Assembly (NCBI RefSeq): GCF_018904615.1
Contig: NZ_JADCNH010000004.1
Span: forward strand, 124,001 to 188,000
Direction of reading: 5' to 3'
Length of the DNA: 64,000 nt
DNA from: Verticiella alkaliphila
GTDB taxonomy: Bacteria; Pseudomonadota; Gammaproteobacteria; Burkholderiales; Burkholderiaceae_B
The notes under the pieces: model-generated
Seen by the model: only the letters and a program-made list of their open reading frames with translations
The model's database searches: none
What the model was told of the DNA's origin: nothing
Position numbers and translations under genes: made by a program
In this document: positions 50,849 to 59,682 of the stretch, piece after piece
Numbering within the stretch: position 1 is the first letter of the stretch
Layout of the letters: every line of letters starts with the position of its first letter

Positions 50849-52378
50849 TCAGCCCGCCGGCGTCCACCGATGCGGCAGCAGCTCCCCGACCTGATGGTTC
50901 TTCTGCGTCGGCAGCCGCGTGAGCACGTCCTTCAGATAGGCATACGGATCGTGCCCGTTGAGCCGCGCGGACTGGATCAGGCTCATGATGGCAGCCGCGC
51001 GCTGGCCTGCGCGCAGCGAGCCCGCGAACAGCCAGTTCGAGTGGCCCATCGCCCACGGCCGGATCTGGTTCTCGACCCAGTTGTTGTCGATCGGTGCATT
51101 GCCATCGTCGAGGTAGCGCGTGAGCGCGGGCCAGCGTTTCAGGCTGTAGTCGATGGCGCGGGCCGTGCCCGAGCCGTCGGGTACGCGCTCACGCTGCGCC
51201 AGCAACCACCGATGCAAGGTCTCGGCCACCGGCCTGGCGCGCTCCTGACGCAGATGCCGGCGTTCATCGGCGTCCAGCTCGGCCGCCTCGCGCTCGATGG
51301 CGTACAACGCACCGATCATCTCCAGCGCCTGACCGGCGATCTGGCTCTGGTGATTGGCATGCAGTTCGTGGAACTTGCGTCGGGCGTGCGCCATGCAGCC
51401 CAGCTCGGTCACGCCGGCTGCGAAGCTCGCTTTGTACCCAACATAGTCGTCGGTCACGAGCTTGCCGCGCCAGTCGGCGAGGAACTGCCGGGCATGTTCG
51501 CCGGTGCGCCCGGGCGTGAAGTCGTAGACTACCGCGCGCAGCGTGTCGTAGGTCGTGGGCGTGTATGCCCAGAGATAGGCCCGGTGGGTCTTGCCCGTGC
51601 CGGGCTTGAGCATCTGTACCGGCGTCTCGTCGGCATGCAGCACGGTGCGCTCGAGGATTTCTGCGCGTAGTGCATCGGCCAGCGTCGAGCGCGGCAGCGC
51701 CAGGCCCGCCCGCGCAAAGATGCCTTCCTGCCGATACAGCGGCAGGTGATCGGCGTACTTGGCCACCAGCACCTGCGCGAGCAGGCCGGCCGTGGGCATG
51801 CCCTTGTCGATGACCTGGGCCGGTACGGGCGCCTGCTGGATCGTCTCGCAATGTTGGCACACCCACTTGCCCCGGATGTGCTCTTCGACAGTGAAGGTAC
51901 CGGGCGTGTAGTCGAGCTTCTCGCTCACGTCCTCGCCGATGCGCTTGAGCGCGCAGCCGCATGCACAGACGGTGTTCGCAGGCTCATGGCGGATCTGCAC
52001 GCGTGGCAACTCGGGCGGCAGGCGCAGACGACGCGGCTGCGACGGCACGGTCGGTTGTGCGGCCGGTGTGCGCAGCGCCTCGATCTCCACCTCGATGGCC
52101 GCCATGTCCGCGTCCATCATCTCCTCGAACAGGCTCGCCTGCTCGGCGCTCATCTGCTCGCTGCGCCGGCCAAAGCGCCAGCGCTTGTAGAACGCCAGCT
52201 CCTGCGTGAGCTGATCGATGTGGGTTTGCTTGACGTGCAGTTCGCGATCCTTGGTAACGATCCGGGCATCGAGTTGCGTCAATCGCGCGTCACGCGCGGC
52301 CAGCTCGCCCATCAGGCTTGCTGCCAGCGTGCGCAATTGCTGCGCATCCAGATCGCTCAGGGAGTCGGTGCTGCTCAT
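50849..52378 (-). CDS. tnpC: IS66 family transposase TnpC
   Basis: TnpC is the DDE transposase of IS66. ATG 52378 gives 509 residues. An N-terminal coiled-coil region (about 5-60) comes first, then RWRFGRRSEQMS (typical of IS66), and a Cys zinc-binding segment (CACGCALKRIGEDVSEKLDY and WVCQHC). The catalytic domain has VLHADETPVQ, VTDDYVGYK and NWVENQIRPWAMGHSNWLF. It looks intact. An upstream in-frame extension to 52591 overlaps tnpB and is not used. Confidence 0.95.
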   Translation of the reverse strand: MSSTDSLSDLDAQQLRTLAASLMGELAARDARLTQLDARIVTKDRELHVKQTHIDQLTQELAFYKRWRFGRRSEQMSAEQASLFEEMMDADMAAIEVEIEALRTPAAQPTVPSQPRRLRLPPELPRVQIRHEPANTVCACGCALKRIGEDVSEKLDYTPGTFTVEEHIRGKWVCQHCETIQQAPVPAQVIDKGMPTAGLLAQVLVAKYADHLPLYRQEGIFARAGLALPRSTLADALRAEILERTVLHADETPVQMLKPGTGKTHRAYLWAYTPTTYDTLRAVVYDFTPGRTGEHARQFLADWRGKLVTDDYVGYKASFAAGVTELGCMAHARRKFHELHANHQSQIAGQALEMIGALYAIEREAAELDADERRHLRQERARPVAETLHRWLLAQRERVPDGSGTARAIDYSLKRWPALTRYLDDGNAPIDNNWVENQIRPWAMGHSNWLFAGSLRAGQRAAAIMSLIQSARLNGHDPYAYLKDVLTRLPTQKNHQVGELLPHRWTPAG

Positions 52379-52440
52379 GCCTGGCAGTGTGCCAGAACGC
52401 CGGGGGCGCCGGTATTGCCGGCATCCCCGATTGCGCCGAT

Positions 52441-52770
52441 CTACAGGACCGCGATCGCGCTTCCCACGTGGCGCCAGGGTAGCCCAAGCACCAGCGCCTG
52501 CCATTGATCGGTCTGCAGCGCGAGCGCCGTCTCGCTGGCCGACGATGCCCACACGAAGCTGCCGCGGTTCAGGCGCCGAGCCGCCAGCCACACACCGATG
52601 CCGTCATGCACCAGTACCTTCATGCGGGTCGCGCGTTGGTTCGCAAAGCAGTAGGCGTGGTGTGGCTGCGCCGCGCCGAACACCGCGATCACGCGGGCCA
52701 AGGCCTTGTCGGCGCCAGCGCGCATGTCCAGCGGTTCGGTGGCCAGCCAGATCGCCTCGACGGGGATCAC
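52441..52770 (-). CDS. tnpB: IS66 family accessory protein TnpB
   Basis: TnpB is required for IS66 transposition, with an unknown role. GTG 52770 (VIPVEAIWLATEPLDMRAG) gives 109 residues and overlaps the tnpA stop by 4 nt (GTGA), indicating translational coupling. The family motif here is PLDMRAGADKAL, followed by FANQRATRMKVLVHDGIGVWL. The frame extends 7 codons further upstream. Confidence 0.93.
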   Translation of the reverse strand: MIPVEAIWLATEPLDMRAGADKALARVIAVFGAAQPHHAYCFANQRATRMKVLVHDGIGVWLAARRLNRGSFVWASSASETALALQTDQWQALVLGLPWRHVGSAIAVL

Positions 52771-53105
52771 TGCAGCCACTCGCGCAGCCACGCTGCGCAG
52801 GCATCGGCCGCGCTGACGGGCCAGTGCAGCGAGGCCTGTACTTCTCCTCGCTGCACGCGGATCTCGATGCGCTGGCCGACTGCCGACGAGGGGCCAGCGA
52901 GGACCGGAACGAAGGCTGGAGTGCTCGGCTCATGCTGCGCGCTCGCAAGCCGCAGCCATTTGTGCACGAGATTGGCGTTCAGGCCGTGTGACAGCGCCAC
53001 CGCGTCGATCGAGGCGTTCGGCTCACCGCATTCAGCGACAACCTGTGCCTTGGCCTTGGGATAGGAGCGGCGAGCGCGCACCGGGGCCAATTCTGTCTTC
53101 GTCAT
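52767..53105 (-). CDS. tnpA: IS66 family helix-turn-helix protein TnpA
   Basis: TnpA is the small DNA-binding protein of IS66. ATG 53105 gives 112 residues: an Arg/Lys-rich start (RARRSYPKAKAQ), an HTH with IDAVALSHGLNANLVHKWLR, and a C-terminal half starting at FVPVLAG. A GTG at 53114 in the same frame is less likely. Its ribosome site lies inside a hairpin. Confidence 0.92.
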   Translation of the reverse strand: MTKTELAPVRARRSYPKAKAQVVAECGEPNASIDAVALSHGLNANLVHKWLRLASAQHEPSTPAFVPVLAGPSSAVGQRIEIRVQRGEVQASLHWPVSAADACAAWLREWLQ

Positions 53106-53106
53106 G

Positions 53107-53131
53107 GTGTCCACCTAAAAGTGGTGGACAC
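53107..53131 (-). promoter_or_regulatory. RBS-masking hairpin upstream of tnpA
   Basis: On the minus strand GTGTCCACC, a 7-nt loop (ACTTTTA) and GGTGGACAC form a perfect 9-bp stem ending one base before the tnpA ATG. The only ribosome-like sequence (AGGTGG) lies in the loop/stem. Read-through mRNA would thus hide the start, while a short transcript starting inside might not. Confidence 0.65.
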
Positions 53132-53308
53132 TATCGGCTGGCCTTGGTGGCCTCAAGATGGGATGGCCGGGCGCTTACGGTTGAGGTGCTGGGTTGACCT
53201 GCCCGACTTTTTCACACCACTGGGCTTTGGAGTCAAACCAATCTCCTATTAAGTGTTATTTGAACCTACACATTGAATCTTCTGTCCGGGGTAGGCACCG
53301 AAGGCCAT

Positions 53309-53333
53309 GCGCCTATCCGAATCGGACAGGCGC
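53309..53333 (-). terminator. Hairpin downstream of copK, possible end of the cop transcript
   Basis: On the minus-strand RNA 12 pairs form (GCGCCTGTCCGA and TCGGATAGGCGC, with one G-U pair) around a one-base loop. It lies 49 nt past the copK stop. No T-tract follows, so termination is only suggested. Confidence 0.45.
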
Positions 53334-53381
53334 TGGGACTTCTTTCTGACGCCATTGGGAGGCATCAGCAGATCGCGTGAA

Positions 53382-53666
53382 TTACCCGCCGTGCTCCTGT
53401 TCAAGCAGCGAGCTGAGGCGAGCAACTTCATTGCTGGTGATGGCAATATTGCGCCCATCCTTCGTCGGCACCGAAGCCCCGACATTGAGATAGACGGCGC
53501 GCCCGAAGCGACTTTCCTGTGCCATCTTTCCATCCTTGAAGACGTACAGCGTTCCCCCGTCAGCCAGCGGAACCATCTCCTTGGCTGCCAGGGCTGCTGC
53601 ATGACCGGCGAAGGCAGGCACGGAGAGGACGCTCAACAGGGCGGCAATGACAATTTGCGATTTCAT
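53382..53666 (-). CDS. copK: CopK-family periplasmic copper-binding protein
   Basis: CopK of Cupriavidus binds Cu(I) and Cu(II) in the periplasm. The 94-residue protein has a signal peptide (cleavage after PAFA, residue 20) and the CopK core TLYVFKDGKMAQESRFGRAV, then TKDGRNIAITSNEVARLSSLL. Of the Cu(I)-binding methionines expected in this family, only two (M31, M48) are present in the mature part. AAAGGAGT precedes ATG 53666. It is the last gene of the copper cluster; an ATTACATT element is about 90 bp upstream, so it may have its own promoter. Confidence 0.82.
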   Translation of the reverse strand: MKSQIVIAALLSVLSVPAFAGHAAALAAKEMVPLADGGTLYVFKDGKMAQESRFGRAVYLNVGASVPTKDGRNIAITSNEVARLSSLLEQEHGG

Positions 53667-53725
53667 GATCGACTCCTTTGTGAAAACGACGACAACTTGC
53701 GCCGCGTCGTTAAATGTAGAAGCGC

Positions 53726-53741
53726 GCGATCTACAGATCGC
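53726..53741. repeat. Inverted repeat in the copK leader
   Basis: GCGATCT-AC-AGATCGC is a perfect 7-bp palindrome about 60 nt upstream of copK. It could be a protein-binding site or a leader hairpin. Confidence 0.5.
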
Positions 53742-53751
53742 TTACCCGTGC

Positions 53752-53769
53752 ATTACATTCAATTCATGT
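53752..53769. promoter_or_regulatory. Putative CopR-type operator upstream of copK
   Basis: ATTACATTCAATTCATGT shares its first ten bases with the palindrome between copA and copR and ends in a partial inverted half (CATGT). It lies between copD and copK, where an internal copK promoter would be. Confidence 0.5.
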
Positions 53770-53794
53770 GCTGTCATTTAGAGCCAGTCAAGGA

Positions 53795-54721
53795 TTAGGT
53801 GCCGTTGGGAGAAAGGATGCCAAGCCACGCAACGCTCGCCAGAACCAGAACGGCTAACATCGCCTCCGTGAACAGACTCTGCCGTAGCTTGACGACCGCT
53901 TGTGCGTGGTTGCCTGTTCTCAATGCCGCCTCCAGACTTGGGCTCAGTCGAAACCGATTGGCTGCCGCCAGCGCGAGCATTCCTCCGAACAACAGGAGTT
54001 TTCCTACGAGCAGGCGGCCATAGAGCGTTGAGAAGAGCGGATCAAGCGATGGCCCAGCGATCAACAGGTAATTCAGGGCTCCAGTCACGACGAGTGCCGC
54101 CACGATCACCGTACCTATCCGGGCGAAACCATTGGATGTTCGGCTCAGGATCTCTACTGAGCCTTGCCCGGTATTTGGTTTGTTGGCCGCAAGCACCAAG
54201 AACGCGATCAATGCGCCTACCCAGGCACCGGCCGCCCAGAGGTGCGTGATGTCCGAAGCGAGATGAATGTATCCGCGCACGCCGTCATCCATGGCGCCAT
54301 GTCCCGCCCATGCAAGGGTCGCCAGCGCCACGCCGGTGGAGAGCGCCATCACTGCAAATCGCACGGTCGCGTTCAATTTCAACATTGCGACGGGCACGCA
54401 CACCAACAGCGCCAGGATGCGAATGCACCAGGCGATGCCCATGTGCGTGCCCGTAATGAGCATGTCGAAAACGTGCGTTGACAATTCCGCGTAGCTTTGG
54501 GCGCCGGACATGGCCTTGGCCATGACCGTCATGCCCCACATCGACAGGGCAATGCCGATGGCAGCGGATGCGCCAATGAGTACGCGATAGCGGCGCGAGA
54601 TCGTCGAGGATCGCTCGTCGTTGCCCAAAGCATAGAGACCGAACATGGCGACGCCAAACGCCGCCGCCAGGTCCAGATAAAGCGCCAAGCGCAGGACGAT
54701 GGTCAACCAATCCCCGGCCAT
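53795..54721 (-). CDS. copD: Copper resistance protein CopD (inner membrane)
   Basis: CopD/PcoD is thought to pass copper across the inner membrane, working with CopC. The 308-residue protein shows eight hydrophobic segments. Conserved histidines lie in ITGTHMGIAW, LAWAGHGAMD and YIHLASDITHLWAAGAWVGA. It starts 4 nt after the copC stop, so the two are one translational unit. Length is normal. Confidence 0.93.
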   Translation of the reverse strand: MAGDWLTIVLRLALYLDLAAAFGVAMFGLYALGNDERSSTISRRYRVLIGASAAIGIALSMWGMTVMAKAMSGAQSYAELSTHVFDMLITGTHMGIAWCIRILALLVCVPVAMLKLNATVRFAVMALSTGVALATLAWAGHGAMDDGVRGYIHLASDITHLWAAGAWVGALIAFLVLAANKPNTGQGSVEILSRTSNGFARIGTVIVAALVVTGALNYLLIAGPSLDPLFSTLYGRLLVGKLLLFGGMLALAAANRFRLSPSLEAALRTGNHAQAVVKLRQSLFTEAMLAVLVLASVAWLGILSPNGT

Positions 54722-54725
54722 GGGC

Positions 54726-55112
54726 TTACTTCACCTTGAAGGTGACGTTACCTGTGATCGGATGCGTGTCCGAGGAGACGGCACGCCATTCGACGCGATA
54801 GTCGCCCGGCTGGAGCGCTTGTGCCGGCGTGATGACCATGGTCTTGCCGTCGCCGGCACCCGCGACGCTGGCGTTGATCTTCATCGGGCCATGGCTCGCC
54901 ATACCCGGCATGCCCGTCATGACAAGGCTCGCGGCGGAGAACTGCGGCACCAGCGTTTCGGAGAACTTCAGCTCGATGGTGGCTGGCGCGGAAACCTGCG
55001 ACTTATCGGCCGGCGTCGAAGATACCAGCGAAGGATGCGCGAATGCGGCGGTGGCGAACAGGCCAGCAGCGATCGGCGCGACGAACTTGGCGATGAAATG
55101 TGAACGGGTCAT
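54726..55112 (-). CDS. copC: Copper resistance protein CopC (periplasmic)
   Basis: CopC binds copper in the periplasm and hands it to CopD. ATG 55112 gives 128 residues; the signal peptide ends at TAAFA, so the mature protein starts with His (H26), the Cu(II) ligand. The second site is formed by SSDTHPITG. A short Met cluster (MTGMPGM) could bind Cu(I). It has the usual seven-strand fold with PADKSQVSAP and LKFSETL. Confidence 0.93.
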   Translation of the reverse strand: MTRSHFIAKFVAPIAAGLFATAAFAHPSLVSSTPADKSQVSAPATIELKFSETLVPQFSAASLVMTGMPGMASHGPMKINASVAGAGDGKTMVITPAQALQPGDYRVEWRAVSSDTHPITGNVTFKVK

Positions 55113-55252
55113 GGAGATTCCTACCTTGATGTGTGAGGATGGTTTAAGAACGAAATGCCGAGATAAGGCTTGCACCTTCGCAACGGCTTGGAACGAAAAA
55201 GACGGTTCGCTGGGCGATAGCAGGCTCCTGTAGGTTCAGACAGAAGATCCGG

Positions 55253-57733
55253 TCACAGTCGGCTCGCTCTCAGGCGCAATGCGTTGCCAACGACCGACGC
55301 CGAACTCAGGCTCATCGCCAATGCGGCGATCAGCGGCGACAGCAGCCAGCCCGTCAGGGGATAGAGAACCCCGGCGGCGATGGGAATGCCCAGCGCGTTG
55401 TAGAGGAAGGCGAACATGAGGTTCTGCTTCATGTTGCGCACGGTACTCACCGAGAGCGTGCGAGCGACAGCGATGCCACGCAGGTCGCCCTTGACCAGCG
55501 TGACCTGCGCGCTGTTCATCGCCACGTCGGTTCCCGTTCCCATGGCGATGCCCACGTCTGCCTTTGCCAAGGCCGGCGCGTCGTTGATACCGTCTCCGGC
55601 CATGGCGACGATGCGGCCCTCTCTCTGCAAACGCTCGATCAACATGAGCTTGTCCGCCGGCTTGACTTCACCATGCACCTCGTCGATGCCCAGGCGTGCA
55701 CCGACGGCTTTGGCGGTGGTCTGCCCGTCCCCGGTGGCCATGATGACCCGCAGGCCCGCAGCCTTCAACGCGGCCAGGGCCTCGGGGGTACTGCCCTTGA
55801 CCGGATCGGATACGGCGAGCAAGCCCGCGAGCTGCCCGTCCACAGCCAGGTACATGACGCTGGCCCCTTCGCCGCGCAGGGCTTCTGCCTGGGGTACGAG
55901 CGGCTCAACCGACACGCCAGACTGCTCCATCAGCACCGTATTGCCCAACGCCAGTTGCCGGTGCTCAACTTTCCCGCGCACACCGATGCCCGTTCCCGAT
56001 TCAAAGGTCTGAGGCTTCACGAGTTGGAGGCCCTGGGCACGCGCGGCCTGCACGATGGCGTCGGCCAGGGGGTGTTCACTGCCCTGGTCCAGGCTGGCTG
56101 CAAGACGCAGCACCTCGTCGTTCGTGAAACCGGGTGCTGCGACGACCTGGTCGAAAGCAGGCCGACCTTCGGTCAGGGTTCCCGTCTTGTCGATGACGAG
56201 GGTATCGACCTTGCGAAGATTCTCGATCGCTGCGGCGTCGCGGAACAGCACCCCCTGCGTGGCGCCACGGCCCGTTGCGACCATGATCGACATCGGCGTG
56301 GCCAGACCCAGCGCGCACGGGCAGGCGATGATCAGGACGGCCACCGCATTGATGAGTCCATAGACCCAGGTGGGCTGCGGCCCGAAGAATCCCCAGACAA
56401 AGAGCGTCGTGACCGCAATGGCGACGACGGCCATCACGAAGTAGCCGGCAACGACATCGGCCATGCGTTGCATCGGCGCCTTGGAACGCTGCGCCTGGGC
56501 GACCATCTGCACGATCTGCGACAGAACGGTGTCCGAGCCGATCCGCTCCGAACGCATGACCAGCGCGCCACTGGTGTTGAGTGTGGCCCCAATGACCTTG
56601 TCGCCCACGCGCTTGCTGACGGGCAGCGGCTCGCCGGTCAGCATGGATTCGTCAATCGAGCTGCTGCCCTCGTGCACGATGCCATCCACCGGCACCTTCT
56701 CGCCGGGTCGGATGCGCAGCAGGTCGCCGACGTGCACATGGCTGAGCGGCACGTCTTCCTCGCTGCCGTCCGCATTGATGCGCCGCGCGGTCTTGGGCGC
56801 CAGCCCCAGCAGCGACTTGATGGCCGCCGAAGTCTGGGAGCGGGCCTTGAGTTCCAGCACCTGGCCGAGCAGTGTCAGCGAGATGATGACGGCGGCGGCC
56901 TCGAAATACACGCCGACCCGTCCCATGGACATGAAGGATGCTGGAAACACTTCCGGCGCAACGGTCGCCACGACGCTATAGATGAATGCCGCACCAGTTC
57001 CCAGGCCGATCAGCGTCCACATGTTCGGGCTGCGGTTGACCACGGACAGCCAGCCGCGGGAGAAGAAGGGCCAGCCGGCCCACAGCACGATCGGAAACGA
57101 CAGCACCAGCTCGACCCAGCTCTGCGTGGCCATGTCCATCAGGTGCAGCCGCTCACCCAGCATCGCCAGCGCCAGGACCACGAGCGTCAACGGCAGGGTC
57201 CACCAGAAGCGACGTGAGAAGTCACGCAACTCCGGGTTGTCGTCGTCGAGGTCGGGCAGCAGAGGCTCCAGCGTCATCCCGCACTTGGGGCAGGTTCCCG
57301 GATGATCCTGGCGGATCTCCGGGTGCATCGGGCAGGTGTAGATCGTTCCGGGTGCGGCTGGCGTTGACGCCTGGGCCGGTGGCACCACCGTGCTGGCGTG
57401 GTGATGCGGGGCATGGCCGCTGCCTGTGGCTGTGCTCGCGCCTCCGCCCGCATATCGCGCCGGATCGGCGTCGAATTTGCCCTTGCATCCGGTGCTGCAA
57501 AACAAGTACGTGTTCCCCAGGTGCGTGGAGCGGTGCTCCGACGCTGCCGTGACCGTCATGCCACACACCGGATCGCGCGTCGCGGCATCGGGCTGCGAGT
57601 GGCTTGAGGACCCGCCCGCGTCGCCACTGCCAGCATGGCTGGCGTGATGGTGGTGCGTGTGCGGGCCGGACGTTGTGGCACCCGCCGCCATGCCTGCGTG
57701 CTCATGTCCTGAAGACTTGCTGGGTGAATTCAT
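55253..57733 (-). CDS. copF: Copper-translocating P1B-type ATPase with YHS and HMBD metal-binding regions
   Basis: This exporter pumps Cu(I) out of the cytoplasm. ATG 57733 gives 826 residues; a TTG at 57808 would add a short Cys-rich stretch (CASAACCDH). In order there are a His-rich start (HTHHHHASH), a YHS domain (DPVCGMTVT to [10 protein letters not shown]) and a second His patch. A heavy-metal-binding motif (YTCPMHPEI and CPKCGM) comes next, then eight membrane segments with CPC (about 470), DKTGT, the HP motif (GSEHPLADA) and GDGINDAP. No CxxC HMA domain is seen; SilP-like ATPases have this build. The name copF follows Cupriavidus usage. Confidence 0.9.
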   Translation of the reverse strand: MNSPSKSSGHEHAGMAAGATTSGPHTHHHHASHAGSGDAGGSSSHSQPDAATRDPVCGMTVTAASEHRSTHLGNTYLFCSTGCKGKFDADPARYAGGGASTATGSGHAPHHHASTVVPPAQASTPAAPGTIYTCPMHPEIRQDHPGTCPKCGMTLEPLLPDLDDDNPELRDFSRRFWWTLPLTLVVLALAMLGERLHLMDMATQSWVELVLSFPIVLWAGWPFFSRGWLSVVNRSPNMWTLIGLGTGAAFIYSVVATVAPEVFPASFMSMGRVGVYFEAAAVIISLTLLGQVLELKARSQTSAAIKSLLGLAPKTARRINADGSEEDVPLSHVHVGDLLRIRPGEKVPVDGIVHEGSSSIDESMLTGEPLPVSKRVGDKVIGATLNTSGALVMRSERIGSDTVLSQIVQMVAQAQRSKAPMQRMADVVAGYFVMAVVAIAVTTLFVWGFFGPQPTWVYGLINAVAVLIIACPCALGLATPMSIMVATGRGATQGVLFRDAAAIENLRKVDTLVIDKTGTLTEGRPAFDQVVAAPGFTNDEVLRLAASLDQGSEHPLADAIVQAARAQGLQLVKPQTFESGTGIGVRGKVEHRQLALGNTVLMEQSGVSVEPLVPQAEALRGEGASVMYLAVDGQLAGLLAVSDPVKGSTPEALAALKAAGLRVIMATGDGQTTAKAVGARLGIDEVHGEVKPADKLMLIERLQREGRIVAMAGDGINDAPALAKADVGIAMGTGTDVAMNSAQVTLVKGDLRGIAVARTLSVSTVRNMKQNLMFAFLYNALGIPIAAGVLYPLTGWLLSPLIAALAMSLSSASVVGNALRLRASRL

Positions 57734-57847
57734 AGTGACAAGTGCCCCTTCGCCGTTAACCGTTGGTGTCTGGTGATCGCAGCAGGCCGCAGACGCGCAA
57801 GGAGACAAGCGCGGCGTCGCGTTCTCGCACGGTGCGAGTGCCTCGAC

Positions 57848-58120
57848 TCATTGCTTCTGCTCCTTGGAGGCTGCGGCACCTTCCTCACCCTGACGTGCGG
57901 CATGATCGTGTTCGCCGTGGCCGTGACCACGGTGCATGAACAGGTGCATCAGCGGACAAGCCGCCAGCAGCAGGAAGGGGAGATAGCCGGCAACATGTGC
58001 CGTGTGCTCCTTGAGCAGGAAATACGCGGCGACAGCGGCGATGATGAGGAACGCCACGCCGTAGCGCGATCGCCAGACCCGGGGACGATCGCTGGGGGTC
58101 TGTGTGTGCTGATGCTGCAT
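57848..58120 (-). CDS. DUF2933 small membrane protein
   Basis: The 90-residue protein has two hydrophobic segments (about residues 22-36 and 44-60) and a His-rich end (HRGHGHGEHDHAA), with more His at the start (MQHQHTQ). DUF2933 proteins often stand beside copper or silver ATPases, but their job is not known. It lies between the DUF411 gene and the P-type ATPase on the same strand, so a metal-binding helper role is likely. Confidence 0.85.
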   Translation of the reverse strand: MQHQHTQTPSDRPRVWRSRYGVAFLIIAAVAAYFLLKEHTAHVAGYLPFLLLAACPLMHLFMHRGHGHGEHDHAARQGEEGAAASKEQKQ

Positions 58121-58153
58121 GGCATATCTCCACGGAGAAGGGTTGATGGATGG

Positions 58154-58639
58154 TCAGCGATGCGACTGATAGACCGTGCTACTACCGTTTTTCCCGATCA
58201 GTAGCACGTCGTAGGCGTCCTTGCGTCCACCATAGGCCGGACCATCCATGCCGGGCGAACCGACCGGCATGCCCGGCGCCGCGAGGCCGATGGCCTGTGG
58301 GGCTTCGCGCAGCAAGCGTTGAATGTCCGAGGCAGGCACATGACCCTCGATGGCATAGCCGCCGATCTGCGCCGTGTGGCACGAACCGTACTTCTGCGGG
58401 ATGCCCAGCCGCGTGCGCGCTGCCGTGTTCCCGGTGTCAATAACCTGCACATCGAAGCCTGCGCCTTGCAGGTGTGAGACCCAGTCCTTGCAGCATCCGC
58501 AGCTCGGGTCCTTCCACACCTTGGCGATCGGTCGGCTCTGCGCCAGGCTTGGCCCTGCGAGTGCCATCACCAACAAGCCAGCGATCAATGCTTGCCGTCT
58601 CGGCATCTTGCCCTGGTTTCTGTCGTTGTGCATGTTCAT
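58154..58639 (-). CDS. DUF411 periplasmic metal-binding protein
   Basis: DUF411 proteins are found in copper and silver clusters. The 161-residue protein has a signal peptide (about residues 14-33, ending PSLAQ) and the conserved KDPSCGCCKDWVSHL with C47, C49 and C50. YGSCHTAQIGGYAIEGHVP supplies a further Cys and His residues. GLAAPGMPVGSPGM adds methionines near the end. A role in holding Cu(I) is inferred. Confidence 0.88.
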   Translation of the reverse strand: MNMHNDRNQGKMPRRQALIAGLLVMALAGPSLAQSRPIAKVWKDPSCGCCKDWVSHLQGAGFDVQVIDTGNTAARTRLGIPQKYGSCHTAQIGGYAIEGHVPASDIQRLLREAPQAIGLAAPGMPVGSPGMDGPAYGGRKDAYDVLLIGKNGSSTVYQSHR

Positions 58640-58676
58640 GGATTGCCTCTCATCAGTTGCTCAAACCCGGAAAGTC

Positions 58677-59657
58677 CTAGAACCAGAATCGCACGCCAGC
58701 CACCCAGCGCGTCTGCTGCGTGCGGCCGCCTTCGGCGCGCACATAGTCCGCTGTGCGTCCGAAGCTGCCCGCCCGTTCCACGCCGATGTAAGGGGCGAAC
58801 TGGCGACTGAATTCATAGCGCAGGCGCAAGCCAGCAGACGCTTCGGCCAGGCCCTTGCCGATACCTCGTTCCGGGTCGTCCTTGCCATAGAACTGCAATT
58901 CGGCACGAGGCTCCAGAATCAGTCGCTGGGTCAGCAGCAGTTCGTAGCTTCCTTCGACACGCAGCGCAGTACGCCCGCCACTTCCCACGTAGCCCGTCGC
59001 CTCCAGCTCGAACCAGTAGGGGGCAAGGCCCTGGATGCCGAAAGCCAACCATTGACGGCTCGGGCCTTCTCCGTTATCCACTCGAACGCCGAGCTGGGTG
59101 TCCCAGTACGGTGCGACGGCGTGCCCCCAGAGAAGCTCGGTACGCGATTCTTCGAGCTTTCCCTTGGCGATGTCGCCTTCGGCCTTCACGACGGCCTTGT
59201 TGTAGGTCGTCCCATACCACGCCTGGAGGTCGTAGGCCGTGGAATCTTCCCCTTTGCGCGTGAAGCGGCGCTCCAGGGTTTCGCCGCGCAACGAGAAGAA
59301 CGTGTGTTCGTCGGCCAGCATCAGCCGCGGCACACCGGGTACGGCGTAGTCGCCCGATCCCAATGTCAGGCCATTGGAGTAGCCGTGTGGATCGCGGGCG
59401 TCAGGAGGCGCCGACCCGCCCTGCATCTGCATGTTGCCGTGATCCATGGCCGGGGTTGCGGTGGAGCCGCTCGCCGGCGCCGTGTGACCTGCGTGCGGGT
59501 CGGCGGCTGGAGTCACGGTCTGAGTGGATGGCGCGGCCGTTTGAGCGTCGGCATGGCCGTGCGCTGCATTGTCGTTCTGTGCTTGTGCCTGGGCGGCGAC
59601 GCTTACCAGGGCCAGAAGCGTCGTGGCCAGTGCGCGAGTGGGGAGTGCTTTGGACAT
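58677..59657 (-). CDS. copB: Copper resistance outer-membrane protein CopB
   Basis: CopB/PcoB is a beta-barrel that is thought to store or pass copper at the outer membrane. ATG 59657 gives 326 residues with a signal peptide (cleavage near AAQA). A His/Met-rich linker follows (DPHAGHT, MDHGNMQMQGG), then the barrel, which ends in the aromatic motif VRFWF. PHGYSNGLTLGSGDY and GETLERRF are typical. It follows copA closely (25 nt). Confidence 0.93.
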   Translation of the reverse strand: MSKALPTRALATTLLALVSVAAQAQAQNDNAAHGHADAQTAAPSTQTVTPAADPHAGHTAPASGSTATPAMDHGNMQMQGGSAPPDARDPHGYSNGLTLGSGDYAVPGVPRLMLADEHTFFSLRGETLERRFTRKGEDSTAYDLQAWYGTTYNKAVVKAEGDIAKGKLEESRTELLWGHAVAPYWDTQLGVRVDNGEGPSRQWLAFGIQGLAPYWFELEATGYVGSGGRTALRVEGSYELLLTQRLILEPRAELQFYGKDDPERGIGKGLAEASAGLRLRYEFSRQFAPYIGVERAGSFGRTADYVRAEGGRTQQTRWVAGVRFWF

Positions 59658-59682
59658 TCTTGGTCTTCCTTGTGCGCTGGGT

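Larger units (their letters stand above)
50814..53178 (-). mobile_element. IS66-family insertion sequence (complete, about 2.37 kb)
   Basis: It carries tnpA, tnpB and tnpC, all on the minus strand. The terminal inverted repeats begin with the family-typical GTAA: the left end is GTAAACGCCCGGC and the right end (reverse complement) is GTAAGCGCCCGGC. The match continues with few changes over about 26 bp to CTTGA. The flanking octamers TTGTGATC and GGTTGAGG do not match, so no target duplication is seen. It stands exactly between the chromosomal genes and the copper island. Confidence 0.9.

Noticed and set aside
53189..53381. Possible remnant coding sequence between IS66 and copK
   Set aside because: Short frames exist on both strands, but none has a start signal or recognisable motif; only a hairpin is clear.
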